Of a stretch of 64,000 nt of DNA, positions 23,233 through 34,393 are shown in pieces. The DNA lies in assembly GCA_006176705.1 (NCBI GenBank), contig QRFJ01002106.1, positions 1-64,000 of the forward strand, in the 5' to 3' direction. Source of the DNA: Cocos nucifera (taxonomy: Eukaryota > Streptophyta > Magnoliopsida > Arecales > Arecaceae). The notes beneath the pieces were generated by a model that did no database searches, was not told the origin of the DNA, and worked only from the letters and a program-made list of their open reading frames with translations. Made by a program: the position numbers and the translations under genes. The stretch's first letter is position 1; each line of letters opens with the position of its first letter.

Positions 23233-25050
23233 TGGGAAAAGGTATCCTGATAGTCAATGCCTTCATGTTGACTATAACCTTTTGCCACTAGTCTAGCCTT
23301 GAATGTCTCCACATTCCCATCTGCACCAATCTTTCTCTTGAAGATCCATTTACACCCAATAGGTACTATACCTTCTGGTGGATCTACCAAGGTCCAGACT
23401 TGGTTTGAGTGCATCGAGTCAATTTCTGACTGCATTGCCTCTAGCCATTTCTCAGGAGTCGATATCTGATATCGCCTCATTGTAGGTTTTGGGATCATCA
23501 CCATGAGCACCATTACCTACGAGGAACATTTTCTCTACTTCCTCTGAAATAATACCTAAGTATCTTTCAGGGGGATGGGAAACTCTTTCCGATCTACGAG
23601 GTGGAGGAGGTAGTGTTCTTATTGGCTCAACCTGATTTGGTTCCAATTGGTCCTTAGCTCGTTGTACTTGTGAGACTTTCTCATCAAGCTTAATCTGCTT
23701 TCCAATGCCGCTATCTTGAATAAACTATTTTTCAAGAAAGATGGCATGTCGACTCACAATCACATTGTGGTCTTCTGGAATGTAGAAATAGTATCCTAAT
23801 GACTCTTTAGGATATCCTATGAATCGAGCTCTGAAAGGACCTAAACTCTAACTTGTCCGCTTGTTGTCTTTTGACATGAGCCGGACAACCCCAAATTCTG
23901 AGATGACTCAGACTTGGTTTCTTACCGTGCCATATCTCATACGGTGTGGTAGGAACGATTTTAGAGGGAACCCTATTCAGTAGATAAATTGAAGTTAACA
24001 ATGAGTGTCCCCAAAGAAAATCAGGGAGGTCTGTGAAGCTCATCATGGATCGAACCATATCCAATAGAGTCCGATTTCTCTGTTCTGAAACTCCGTTGAG
24101 TTGAGGTGTTCCTGGTGGAGTCCATTGAGAGACTATGCCATTTTCCTTGAGATAGTCTAGGAATTCCGGCTAAGGTATTCACCTCCTCGATCTGATCGAA
24201 GAACCTTAATGGGTTTTTCAGTTTGTTTTTCTACTTCATGTCTGAATTCTTTGAACTTTTCAAAAGCTTCAGACTTGTGTCTCATAAGATACACATACCC
24301 ATACCTAGACAGATCATCGGTAAAGGTAATGAAGTAGACAAAATTGCCTCTAGCCGGCACATCAAATGGGCCGCACACATCAGTATGTACTAGGGCAAGG
24401 AGATCTGTGGCCCTTTCCCCATGTCCAACAAAAGGGAGTTTAGTCATTTTGCCTTGAAGACAAGATTCACAAGTTGGATATGACTCGGAAGTCAATGGAC
24501 TCAATAGCCCATTTTTCTCCAATTTGTTGATCCTATCTTCTGCTATATGACCTAATCTCTACCATAGATCATTTGGACTATCCCTAGGTCATTTGGCATT
24601 CACGTTTTGCTCGATAGTTAGAATAGGTACATCAATATGTAGCTGATAAAGACCATTAATAAGGAAACCATTTGCAATTTTATTTCTTTCATAAAGAATG
24701 TTACAATGGTCCTTAAAGAAGGTAATCACATAGCCTTCTTGTGCTAAGCATGAAACAGAAATCAAATTCCTGCTAGCTGCAGGCACATAATAACAGTCTT
24801 TCAAAACTAAGTCTAAACCAGATGGTAATCGAAGAGGGTATGTTCCCACGGCTACTGCAGCAACTCTTGCTCCATTATCGATGCGTAGGATCATGTCTCC
24901 ATCCCTCAGCCTCCTGCTATCCTCAAGACCCTGCATGGAAGTGCACAGATGAGCACTAGAACCAGAGTCAAGCACCCAACTGGATGCAGAAGAAATCGTA
25001 AGGTTAGACTCAATAACGAGCATACCTCCAGAAGGACCTTCCTTCTTGTT
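23233..25050 (-). pseudogene. Protease, integrase and RT start of element D
   Basis: Read leftward. Protease with WVLDSGSSAHLC near 25000-24960. The spacer to pre-integrase ends near 24589. A short deletion removes the HLRLGH part of the pre-integrase domain near 24555. CESCLQGKMTK and integrase HTDVCGPFDVPARG are at 24157-24522, SDRGGEYLSR near 24170 with a one-base loss following, and integrase C-terminus IYLLNRVPSK at 23807-24064. The RT start, with WTLVDPPEGIVPIGCKW and VAKGYSQHEGIDYQDTFSQW, is at 23220-23513. At least four frame breaks. Confidence 0.85.
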
Positions 25051-25052
25051 CT

Positions 25053-25862
25053 TCAGGGTGGCCAGGTAAGTAGGGCAGTTCCGCTTCCAATGGCCATCGT
25101 TTGCAATGGAAACACTTTCCTTTGACATCGGCCTTCTTCTTCGGCTCTGCCTTCTTCTTTTTGATCCTTCCACCTTCTTTTTTTTTTCTTTTTCTTTCTA
25201 GAAGACTTTCTTTTGGAAGAAGTCCGTTCCATAGCAAGAACTGAGCCTTTAGAACCTTTCATAGAAAGCTCAGCGGTAACCAGCATATTCATTAATTCGG
25301 CCAAGGAATTTTGAAGTTTATGCATGTGGTAATTCATGATGAATTGCCCATATGCATCAGTCAAGGATTGCAGAATAATATCATTCTGCAGATCCAAGTC
25401 TAACTTCACACCGAGCTTCTCAAGCTCTTCCATGTCCTTGATCATCATCAGACAGTGATCTTGGACTGACTGCCCATCACGCATCTTAGCCTTAAAAAGT
25501 CATTTCGTGACTTGATACTTGGCTGCGCGACTCTGTTCACCAAACATCTCCTGTAGGTGAGCCAACATTTGGCGAGCAGTCCCGATATCTTCATGTTGGC
25601 ACTGGAGCTCATCAGACATCGAGCCCAACATGTAATATCTGGCCTTATTATCTTCGTCTATCCATTTTTTCAGAGATGCTCTCTGTTCAGTGGATGGACG
25701 GGCTGGTAAGGTGGGAGGGTCCTGGTCCAATACATGGGTTAACTTCTCGAAACCCAAAATAATTTTGTAGTTCCTGAGCCAATCTTTATAATTGGATCCG
25801 ATCAGTCTATGTGTGTCCAGGATACGTGCTGGAATGGGTTGGATTTTCCTATAGAGAGTCAA
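25053..25862 (-). pseudogene. gag of element D
   Basis: The N-terminal MSAS start found in B and Q1 is missing: a short deletion joins the preceding TLYRK codons to IQPIPARILDTHRL, leaving no ATG at the usual place. The rest of the Gag domain is clean to MFGEQSRAAKYQVTK, then the shared in-frame TGA (25500-25502), then LFKAKMRDGQSVQDHC and NYHMHKLQNSLAELMNMLVTAE. A Lys-rich tail and zinc knuckle KCFHCK follow near 25110, with a frameshift at the knuckle (GHWKRNC is in the next frame). Confidence 0.85.
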
Positions 25863-27705
25863 AGATTCTAGTTAGATACTGTAATTATGACTTGACCAAT
25901 TTGTTTAGGATTTTATTTTATTTTTAAACAAATTAGCTTCCACTATTTTCTCGGATCCCTACACTCCCTCTGTAGAGATGCGAAAATCTCCATGATTAAT
26001 GATTTCTAGTGGGTGGTGCGGTCTCACCAACTGACTCATCACCTCACCTAACAGTTATTGGTGATGGGTTAGCCAATGAGTGAACAACTCTTGTTCAATG
26101 ATTCTCTAATCATGGTGCACCCAAACTTGATTCTCTAATTCATGAATCTCACCGTATCCAAATATTGATCCACTCCTTAGTTAAGTCAGACCCACCATTT
26201 GCACAGACTGGATTCCTAATTGAGTCTCTCACCATATCCGAAATATTGAGCCCAACTCATCCTCCAGCCCATAGCATCCAATGCCTAATAGACATGGTTG
26301 CATCTTCCCGGTGCAACTGAGCCACTGTATCCAGTCGAGAACAATCAACCCCGGGAAGGGCCCGCATATCTACAATGGTGGAAGACCTCAGACTTAATCT
26401 TTTCTTAGGAAGAATTGATTCAGGTCTCATTAAACTAGACTTGTCATAGTCATAACAATTATGACTAACCTAGTGGCATGGGTTAGCTCGGATTATTGAC
26501 CACCTCAGATCAGAACTGTGTCAACAGATATGGCCAGGTAAGTGAGATCCGGTGGAAGGGAATATGCCATTAACTCGTACAAGAATGCATTCAGGTCGAG
26601 TAGCTTCCAATTAAAAACCAGTCGGTCGTATGTGCCAAACTTACCTTAGACACCAAATTGTTGAGTCCAGAACCAATTGGGTTAGCCTACAATCCAGACT
26701 CTAACCTCTGAGCCTAATTAGGTCTTGCTTGATCGTGACTCGATCTTGACCCAGACTTAATCCTATTAGGCTGGTCAATTTAAGCATTGTTGATCCCATC
26801 TAACCAACTCTTGATTCGATTTGTTTGATCAACCGCTTAGACCTAATTGAGCTACCCAAGCCCGAACCCAGTATTATGAATATGTCTTAGATCTAAAATT
26901 CTCAATTTTAGACCTAATTAATATTCCATAATCTTAATTTTTAATTAAGTAGGGTTCATAAACAAAATATGCACAATAAATCCTAGGGTTTCAGGATCTA
27001 GGGTTTTGCAGAAAGTAAGTTTTGGATTTCTGATTAAGGACGAACACGCAGCACCCCTACACATCATAAGAATGCCCCATCGAATGGGAGGAGAGGGCCT
27101 TTAAATCCCTTCTTCATTCTTATGATCCGGACGGCCAAGAGGAACGCCTTAATCAGGAACATGCAATACTACAAAATAGTTTTAGATCTATATCATATAT
27201 CTCATATACAAATTAGATCTAATCATGGCATATTTTGCATACATCTCATGTATCGAATCATGCATATTTTTAGATCTAAATTATCTCATAATAATCTAAA
27301 AAATTAGATTTAAATTGATCTTATCAAAATAAATTCTAATCTAGACAACTATGTAGAACTATTCTACAACTAGTCTAGACATGCATCAATCATATCTCAT
27401 ATGATGTTTAAAATTAAATAATTTTTATTTACTATTTTTTAGATGTTATTATAATAATTATAATATCAAAAAATAGTAAATAAATAGATCTAAAATATGA
27501 TTTAATCAAATTAAATTAAAAACATGCAAGACTATTCTATAGAACTATTCTATTTTAGAACTAGTCATGCATATTTTCTAATCTTAGATCCAAATCATTT
27601 AATTTTAATTTTTTCTAATTTTAGATCTGATCACATCTCATGTGACATCTAAAATCACTTATTTTTTAATTAAAATAAATTTAAAATTAGATCTAAATAC
27701 TTTTA
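25863..27705 (-). other. 5' leader of element D
   Basis: Noncoding leader aligned throughout with that of B. It has the donor-like AAG|GTAAGT (complement of 26639-26644), the acceptor-like CAG (complement of 25970-25972), and the hairpin TGTAGAA/TTCTACA near 27350-27367. No supported ORF; AT-rich from 27170 to 27700. Confidence 0.7.
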
Positions 27706-27725
27706 GAACCTTGGCTCTGATACCA
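27706..27725 (-). promoter_or_regulatory. Primer-binding site of element D
   Basis: TGGTATCAGAGCCAAGGTTC on the minus strand, two bases from the LTR end at 27728; initiator Met-tRNA type. Confidence 0.88.
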
Positions 27726-27727
27726 GT

Positions 27728-30009
27728 TGAAGGAAATCCTGATTTTTCGGATCCAGGTTCGTTCAGATCTGATCAGGATCAAGAGATATATTTCAAAAAT
27801 TTTTTTCTTTGATCTAGATTAGATCTAGATATTTTAGATCTGAATTTTATTATTTTAATAATTAAAATAAAATTAGATAAATTAAATCAAATTTAATTTA
27901 CCTTGATGTAGGGTAATCCTATTACCCGTTGATGATCCTGTAAGCAGCGGAAGGTTCTGGATCTAGCCACGCAAGTGCCTGGCCTCTATCCGGTATCCAC
28001 TCAGGTTGGATCTAGAGATCCTCTTCTTCTCTATCATGTCTCCAAAAATTAGATCTGGATCTGATCTGGAGGATCTTCAAAACTCCTTTTGAAGATCAGC
28101 AGTTGTCCTTTGCAGCAGCGCAGCCTTCTAGCTTTCTGTCGCCTTTCTCTCATCTGGATTGCACCAACCAAGGATCCCAAAACTCCTTTTGGGCATGGAG
28201 AGGAGAGGGAGAAGATGGACTTTGGCATGGAGGAGGAGAGGAGAGGCAGCCTTGGGGCATGGAAATTTTTTCAATTCCTCTTGAGTTGGGCGCAGGGTCT
28301 TATTTATAGACTATGCGTGATCCAACTCCTCTTCTTCCCAACCAATCACAACCCTTTGTGAAATCAGATCTAAATCTGATTGGTGGGAATAGAGTCCCTT
28401 GGATTCCTCCTTAGATGGGTGCCTAAGACCAGTCAAAGTTGGTTCTTAGGAGAACTCTAATTGGAATCCAAAAAGGAGATGGAGTCCCTATCCAACAGGG
28501 ACTCCTGGGCGCCTCCAACTTGGGCACACGCCAAGGGTGGCGTGCGCCCTCCTCTTGCCAGGTTCTGGTAGGGGGACAAGCCCCCACCAGCTCTCCAATA
28601 GGTGCATGACATGTGGACAGAAAGTCAAAGTGTCAATGGTCAACATTTGACCAGTCAAAGGTCAACTTTTGACCAAAGTCAAAGGACGAGAAATGGCAGG
28701 TGACCAAAAATGGCAGGTATTGTCTTACAAAATAAGACAACCCTTTTCTGACCTTGGACAAGGCTCCAGTCAGACCAAGTGAAGGCCTCTGATTGAGCAC
28801 AAACTCCTTTGGCTCAGTCAGGACAACTATTTATGATAGTAAAAGAAGAACGTTAGGTTCAATCGAGTGCTAGCACGATTTTCTTGAACCTAATTGAATC
28901 TCATTCAGATCAATTGAACTGGATCAGTTCAATTGATGATCACCAGATTCAAACCCTTATTTGTGTGACCCAGTTAGGTTCAGTTCTGTATGGTAATGGG
29001 ATATGTCATGATCTCTATCATCGACATCATCGAAACTCCTTTCGATGGATCAGAACTCTTCTGATTCGAACAGCTAGAATGATCGATCATCTAAATCATT
29101 CTAATTGCTCCCAAAATCCACCAGTGACACCTAGCAGTATATGGTGGCAACCCATCAGAGCTGAATGCGAACCTCTTGGTGCAGCTACCTGTGTGATTAA
29201 GTTCTTCTATCTTGAGCCCCGATCAGATTAGGGTTAAGGTGAACTCGTCAAACCCTAGTCTCTGTCATATGATGTAATCATTCGATTCAAGTCCGATGTG
29301 AAAATCTAAATAGAAACTCTTTCTATTATTTCACTCTGCCATGGCCATGGGCTTCTGGACTTGATTCTCATGATCATCATAGGGCTGCTCCTCTACCACC
29401 GAGGTAGATAGATTCCATCTTGATGCAATCCAGTTCCTACAATGAACATGCTATAGCCAACATACACCTCAGGGTTCCATATGGCTAGGAGACCGAGTTA
29501 ATGGTGTAGTCAAACTATAACACCCTCAAGGTGAACTATCGATGCACCTCAGGTCAAAGAACCAGACACACTACTGCAGCATCGAGTCAGTCATTGACGA
29601 GAAGGTAGACTTCCTAATGACTACTCGAGGTGGTCACGCTCAGTGCCCTCATTTTCTAACGAGTACCTGTACTCTCGCTCTAGTGTCTCCACACCATAGA
29701 CTCAAGACTCATCTACTAAAGAGAAACGATTATACATCAACCTTTCGGATCAATCACCATTCTCGTGATGATCCTATGGTCGGGAGCATTTTATGAGTTA
29801 ATAATGATTATTCATGTCTTAAATTTTCAACTCTTGAAAATATGAAATATCATTACCATTAACTCAAAAGATGTATCACAAACACTAAATACACATATGT
29901 GATAGAAAACAACCCATTTTATTGATTATAGTCAAAATTATCATTTTGCCCTTAGAAGTGTATTACAAGTGTCAGCCAATTCTGGCTTCTAGGACACAAA
30001 TATCTAATA
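27728..30009 (-). repeat. 5' LTR of element D
   Basis: Complete 2282-bp LTR, closely similar to 19625-21910. The outer end is ATATCTAATA rather than ...CTAACA. Contains the TATA box, U3 hairpin arms GGAGTCCCT/AGGGACTCC (28481-28505), a GC-rich imperfect hairpin at 28522-28549 (arms GGGCACACGCC/GGCGTGCGCCC), a TTGAC cluster at about 28623-28690 and antisense frames at 28884-29231 and 29542-29796. Scattered differences from the other LTR show it is not brand new. Confidence 0.92.
28301..28308 (-). promoter_or_regulatory. TATA box in 5' LTR of D
   Basis: TATAAATA on the minus strand; this LTR would drive transcription of D leftward. Confidence 0.68.
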
Positions 30010-32031
30010 GAGGCAATTGAGAGAAGTATGTTGGACCCTAAATCTCAAAAGATGGCATTTATAGGATATCCACAAGGAGTCAAAGGATACCTAATGTGGA
30101 ATCCTAAAGCACAAAAGGTAGTGATCAGCAGGGACTTCATCTTTGATGAAAAGAGCATCTTAGAGAGGCCTAGGAGTGCAGGAGCAACTGAAAAAATAAA
30201 GAGGAATAGCGGTGGCCAGTCAGAGAATAATGGCATGCACGTTACATCCACTTATAGGAGTGTTCCTGTTGAGATGTTGCTAGGTAGAAAAGTTTTATCT
30301 CAGATTGAAAATCAGTATGGAGGGCTAGCAGTTTAGATGGATGTGCAGGATCAATCATAGATCTCAAGCAGAGATGTGCCAGTTGGAGTGGCTTTACACA
30401 AGCCCAAACGTACTGTTAGAAGGTTGGTCAAATATAGTATTGATGAGGTTATCTCCTATGTACTCATCACTACTAATGGAGATCCAGAGAATTATGTAGA
30501 GGCCATGGAAAGTGACGATCATGATTCATGGATGCAGGCCATGATGGAGGAGATAGAATCATTGAATAAAAATCAGACATGGTAGCTGGTGGATCTTCCA
30601 GAAGGTGCTCAACCTATTGGCTCAAAGTGGATGTTCACAAAGAAGGAAGCACCTTCAAAACAAGATGGAGTCAGATTCAAGACAAGGCTGGTAGCAAAGG
30701 GATACTCACAAAGGAAAGGGATAGATTACATCGAGGTTTTCTCTCCTGTGGTGTGTTATACATCTATTCAAGTTTTGCTATCACTGGTGGCACAGCACAA
30801 CATGGAGTTAGAATAGATGGATGTGGAGACAGTCTTCCTTAATGACACATTGAATAAAAGAATCTATATAAAGTAGCAAGATGGTTTCATGGAGATTGGA
30901 CAGGAAGAAAAGGTGTGTTTACTGAAGAGGTCACTGTATGGCCTAAAATAATCCCCTCGTCAGTGGTATCATCGATTTGATAACTTTGTTTTGAGCCTTG
31001 AATTTGTCTGATGTAAACATGATAGTTGTGCCTACGTCAAGAATGTAGATGAAAAGGATGCCTTGTACCTACTATTATATGTTGATGATATGCTCATAGC
31101 CAGTAGGAGTATGAAGGCTGTGAAAGGGCTAAAAAGGATAATATTAGCTGAATTTGAGATGAAAGACCTAGGTCCAGTACTGAAAATTTTTGGAATGGAG
31201 ATTTGTAGAGATAGGTGCAAAGGAGTGCTCCATTTGTCATAAGGAGGATATATCCAAAAAGTTCAGAAAAGATTTGGGATGGAGAAGGCCAAACTTGTAG
31301 AGACACCATTGCTGAGCCATATGTCTCTCTCTAAGTATCAAAGCCTCCAATCAAAAGAAGAGAGAGAGTACATGGATAGAGTCTCTTATGCAAATGCTAT
31401 AGATAGTGTGATGTACACTATGGTGTGCTACAGACCAAATATAGCACATGTAGTGAGCATAATTAGTAGATACATGGCTAACCATAGAAAGGAACATTGG
31501 AAAGCACTAAACTAGATATTAAGGTATCTACAGGAAATAAGGGATTATGGTTTGGTGTTTAGTGAGCAGTCAAGAGGATTTGAAGATAAAGGTTCAGATC
31601 CTCTGGAAGAATTTGTAGATGAAACTTATGCAGGTGATCTTGATACAAGGTGGTCTACTACTGAATATCTCTTGTACATGTATGGTGGATTGGTGACTTG
31701 GAGATCAATTCTTTAATCAATCACGGTCTTGTCTACCACAGAGGTTGAGTACATTTGCATTATTGAGGATGCAAAGAAATCATTTTGGCTTATGAGGCTG
31801 ATTGGTGAGATGGGGGTGGAGCAGAGTAAGGTTAAACTGTACAGTGACAGTCAAAGTTCTCTAGTGCTTGTACAGAATCTAGTCTATCATACACGCACAA
31901 AGCATATAGATGTGAGGTACCACAGGATCAGAGAGTTAGTGGAGGAAGATGAAGTGGAACTGATGAAAGTTCATATGAAGGAGAATCAATCTGATGCACT
32001 CACGAAGGTACTCCCTAGAGATAATTTTTAG
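30010..32031 (+). pseudogene. Integrase end, RT and RNase H of element H
   Basis: Resumes after the GAGGC duplication. The integrase C-terminus has LDPKSQKMAFIGYPQGVKGY and VVISRDFIFDE (30028-30150). The linker follows, then RT: WMQAMMEEIESLNKNQTW (30530-30585), GSKWMFTKKE, RLVAKGYSQRKGIDY (30690-30730), LKRSLYGLK (about 30920), catalytic YVDDMLIAS (about 31080) and FEMKDLGP. RNase H shows YAGDLDTRWS, STTEVEYI and LYSDSQSS, with TKHIDVRYHRIREL before the stop at 32029-32031. In-frame stops occur at about ten places, including 30583, 30814, 31240 and 31513, so no domain is complete. The motifs match Tnt1-type elements. Confidence 0.88.
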
Positions 32032-32211
32032 ATGTGTGTGGCATGGATGGATTTGTAAGGAAGAGATGAGTTCACAAAGACTTGGAAGCACCAAGGTGGA
32101 GAATATGAGCTCAAAAGTAGTACTCTCAAATCTTGGAAACAAGAGATGATAGGTCATAGGAAGATGGAAGCAAGCCAGAAGAGAAATCAGTCTAGATAGC
32201 AAAGTTTAGTA

Positions 32212-32388
32212 ACTTAGCCGGCTCAATTTGAGACTGGGTCGGCTAAGGTGGAAACTGGGTCGGCTAAGTTCAAGACTAAGTCGGCTATATCTTAGAGAAA
32301 AATTAAGATAGAAAGTAGTATTTTTGAACTATTGGAATGGTACACAACTGGATCGGCTTAGTCTGAAACTGAGCAGGCTTAGTTTTTG
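32212..32388 (+). repeat. 21-bp direct repeats in U3 of the H LTR
   Basis: Four head-to-tail units (32212, 32233, 32254, 32275) and, 51 bp further on, two more (32347, 32368). Typical unit: ACTGGGTCGGCTAAGNNNNAA with the core TCGGCTAAG. They lie 80-256 bp before the TATA box. Confidence 0.8.
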
Positions 32389-32467
32389 TGGGTATGTTTT
32401 ATGTACATAGGTTGTTTAGGATTTCAAAAGTTCTTCTATGAGCTTAGGACTTAACCCTTTTGTAAAG

Positions 32468-32475
32468 TATATATA
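32468..32475 (+). promoter_or_regulatory. TATA box of the H LTR
   Basis: TATATATA, 43 bp before the AATAAA signal. In a 3' LTR it would direct readout into the flanking K sequence if active. Confidence 0.5.
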
Positions 32476-32677
32476 CTAAAAATAGGTCAAGGTTGTATAT
32501 GATGCTGAATTCATTGAAATAAAGCTTTTTTCTTCCAAAAATCTCTACTACTCTTCTTCTCTATTCCTTGAATCTATTGATCGTGCTTCCACAATAATCT
32601 CTAAGGAGTTCTTCCTTGTTGCTTGACTGATCACCAGCAGTCACGCCGATCCGTGTGTGGAATTAGTTTTTACAACA

Positions 32678-33285
32678 TAGCATTATAGTTTTGAAGGCTT
32701 TGAAATGGTCGACTAGGTCCGTGATTTCGTCATAACTCTCCAACAAAGAGAGTTTGAAATTTGGTAGGATGGGCTCCTACATGATCTGGATAGAGAATAA
32801 AGGGTCGGTGTAGATGTTGTCATGGTGATCAAGGGCAACATGGTGGAGTTCCTCGATCCGTCAGTTCATTTTTTGAAGCTTTTGATCGAAAATATCATCT
32901 CGATCTTAAATCTTAAAGGGCGGCTAGCTGAAGAGGATCAGAGATCTTTTGGGAGTGGAATCATAATCAGAATAAGGGCTCCCTACCCTTTGCTTCCCCT
33001 TCCTAGGGGTTCCGGTCGGCTTGCCCAAGTGGGCCTTTCTTGCACAGGATCCTGATACTCCGATGATGGTCTCTCTGATTGAACTAGAGCCAAAACTTGC
33101 TACATGGCCTGCATTGCTTCAGTGAGGCTCCTAACCTGCTGCATCAGCAGGTTGAACTGCTCCAAATCCATTATGACTACTGGTGGAGGTTGAGGTGCCA
33201 GTGATGAGGTCGGAATAGGTTGATCTAGGTGAGATCTAGTGGCAGAGCTGATGGATCATTAAGTTGAAGCTTTTTTATATGGCAT
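32678..33285 (-). pseudogene. Ty3/gypsy gag fragment (element K)
   Basis: Read leftward from the ATG complementing 33283-33285 (MPYKKAST). Stops follow, then MDLEQFNLLMQQVRSLTEAMQ near 33170-33110 and a Pro/Arg-rich segment. The retrotransposon-gag signature ILPNFKLSLLESYDEITDLVDHFKAFKT lies in pieces at 32690-32780; the pattern Y-D-x-x-T-D-x-x-D-H is typical of Ty3/gypsy Gag. The frame is cut by the 3' LTR of H at 32677, so H inserted into this gag and the rest of K should lie beyond the left edge of H. Frameshifts near 32900 make it defective. Confidence 0.75.
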
Positions 33286-33418
33286 CTTGCTAGAACACAA
33301 GATAGATTGGAAGAGAGAGAGTTGGGAAGCTAAAGAAGAAGGGAAGAAGATGAACTCAACTAGGTACTCCTTTAAGAATAAGGGCTCAATGAGTTCCTTC
33401 TTCTAGCACCAACTCTAT
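33286..33418 (-). other. Leader of element K with possible primer-binding site
   Basis: Short pyrimidine-rich leader upstream of the K gag. At about 33395-33412 the minus strand reads GTTGGTGCTAGAAGAAGG, in the position of a gypsy primer-binding site; the tRNA is not identified. Confidence 0.45.
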
Positions 33419-34393
33419 TGGTATAGAAAATGGTTGGACATCGGAGTTCACTGGAGTTGAGAAAGATGAGGTCACCGATAGGACCTACAAGGCAAAATCC
33501 AGATCGGAGGTGGGTGGCTCTACCAAAACCCTTTGATGATCAAGTTAGTTTTTTGGCCAATAAGAATGGAGTATTTAGGAGAATTTTTTGCAGAGTAGAG
33601 GGCTTAGAGAAGAAGAAATATTTGGAGGTCTATTTTATAGGAGGAACTCGTAACAAAATGATAGTGACAACCATAACAGAATGCCAGTAGGCTATTTAGG
33701 CCACATGGAGTTTGTTGTGGAGAGTAGGCTATCATTTGTCGTGACTTGTAAGTTGTTAGGTCTCATTTGTTGGAGTTCGGATTAGAGGTTGAAGATGTCT
33801 GTGCTCAAGTAGTAGGTAGTTCATGTTGGGAACCAAGAACTTTAGATCGGATCAGCCAAACACGGAGATCGGCTTTTAAAAAATAAATGGCAAACCTGTA
33901 ATTAATTAGATACTATCAAGGCTACTTTTGATAGCTTTTAGGAGTTCAGCTGCCTTCAAGGGTGACCAAGAGCAGGTGTGGGTACTCAGACTAGAGGCCA
34001 AAGAGGAGATGGTAGGATCTTTAATAAGGGCTATGTCTGGTCATTCTTGAAGGAGTTCGATGGGGACAGTATAGATCCAAGGTCGCTGAGATGGGTCAAT
34101 GGTAAGATTCAAGGCTTCTCGCTGGTGTTGCTCTAACCTCTAGGGAAGCTCGAACTTATTTTGTTGGTGAAGTTCTTTTGTTAACTCAAGTTCATCTAGT
34201 TGAGGTCTTGGGTGCAAGAGTACTAAGGTTGGCCATTCATAAGACAGAGTAGAGAAGTTCGGCTGGAGAGGAATTGAGCTGGCCAGGGTTCCTGATTTGT
34301 GAGATTGATGAGATTCACTATCTATGATGAAGGAATTTGGCCACATTGAAGGTTGGCCATCAGACATGATCGGACTGCACTGGTTTTCGATAC
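33419..34393 (-). repeat. Probable 5' LTR of element K
   Basis: Noncoding stretch on the promoter side of the K leader. The left edge TGGTATAGAAAA is mirrored at the right edge by TTTTCGATACC (34382-34392), an 11-base inverted terminal match with one difference. This is expected of LTR ends, though the right end lacks a clean CA. Frames inside it (for example 33430-33690) have no recognisable domain. Confidence 0.4.

Larger units (their letters stand above)
17120..30009 (-). mobile_element. Element D: complete Ty1/copia element with both LTRs, family X
   Basis: A full-length minus-strand copy: 5' LTR 27728-30009, PBS, leader, gag, pol, PPT and 3' LTR 19625-21910. The target duplication GAGGC flanks it (17115-17119 and 30010-30014). 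The left end is complicated by a second LTR start at 17120-17759, a 1000-N gap, and a repeat of the host sequence (18760-19624). The true element is most likely 19625-30009 (10.4 kb), with 17120-19624 an assembly duplication. RT/RNase H is intact, but gag has lost its start codon and other domains are frameshifted. Confidence 0.9.
12929..32677 (+). mobile_element. Element H: Tnt1/Tork-like Ty1/copia host element, in pieces
   Basis: A plus-strand copia element unrelated in sequence to family X. Its parts are gag (12931-13457), gag end/protease/integrase (15732-17119), and integrase end/RT/RNase H/3' LTR (30010-32677). The interruptions are solo LTR G and complete element D, each with a target duplication; the reading order and frame resume on the far side. 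The gag begins mid-domain at 12931 against LTR F, so the 5' LTR and gag start of H should lie left of the window, beyond element A. Gag, integrase and RT motifs resemble the Tnt1 type. Confidence 0.85.
32106..32677 (+). repeat. 3' LTR of element H
   Basis: A 572-bp LTR, TGAGCTCAAA...TACAACA, preceded by a purine-rich PPT (AAGGTGGAGAATA, 32093-32105). It holds six copies of a 21-bp motif in U3, a TATATATA at 32468-32475 and an AATAAA at 32518-32523, the expected order of U3, R and polyadenylation signal. The right edge is set where gypsy gag homology (K) begins. Confidence 0.75.

Noticed and set aside
33430..33690. 86-codon plus-strand frame near K
   Set aside because: Located in the probable LTR of K, opposite to its transcription, without a recognisable domain.
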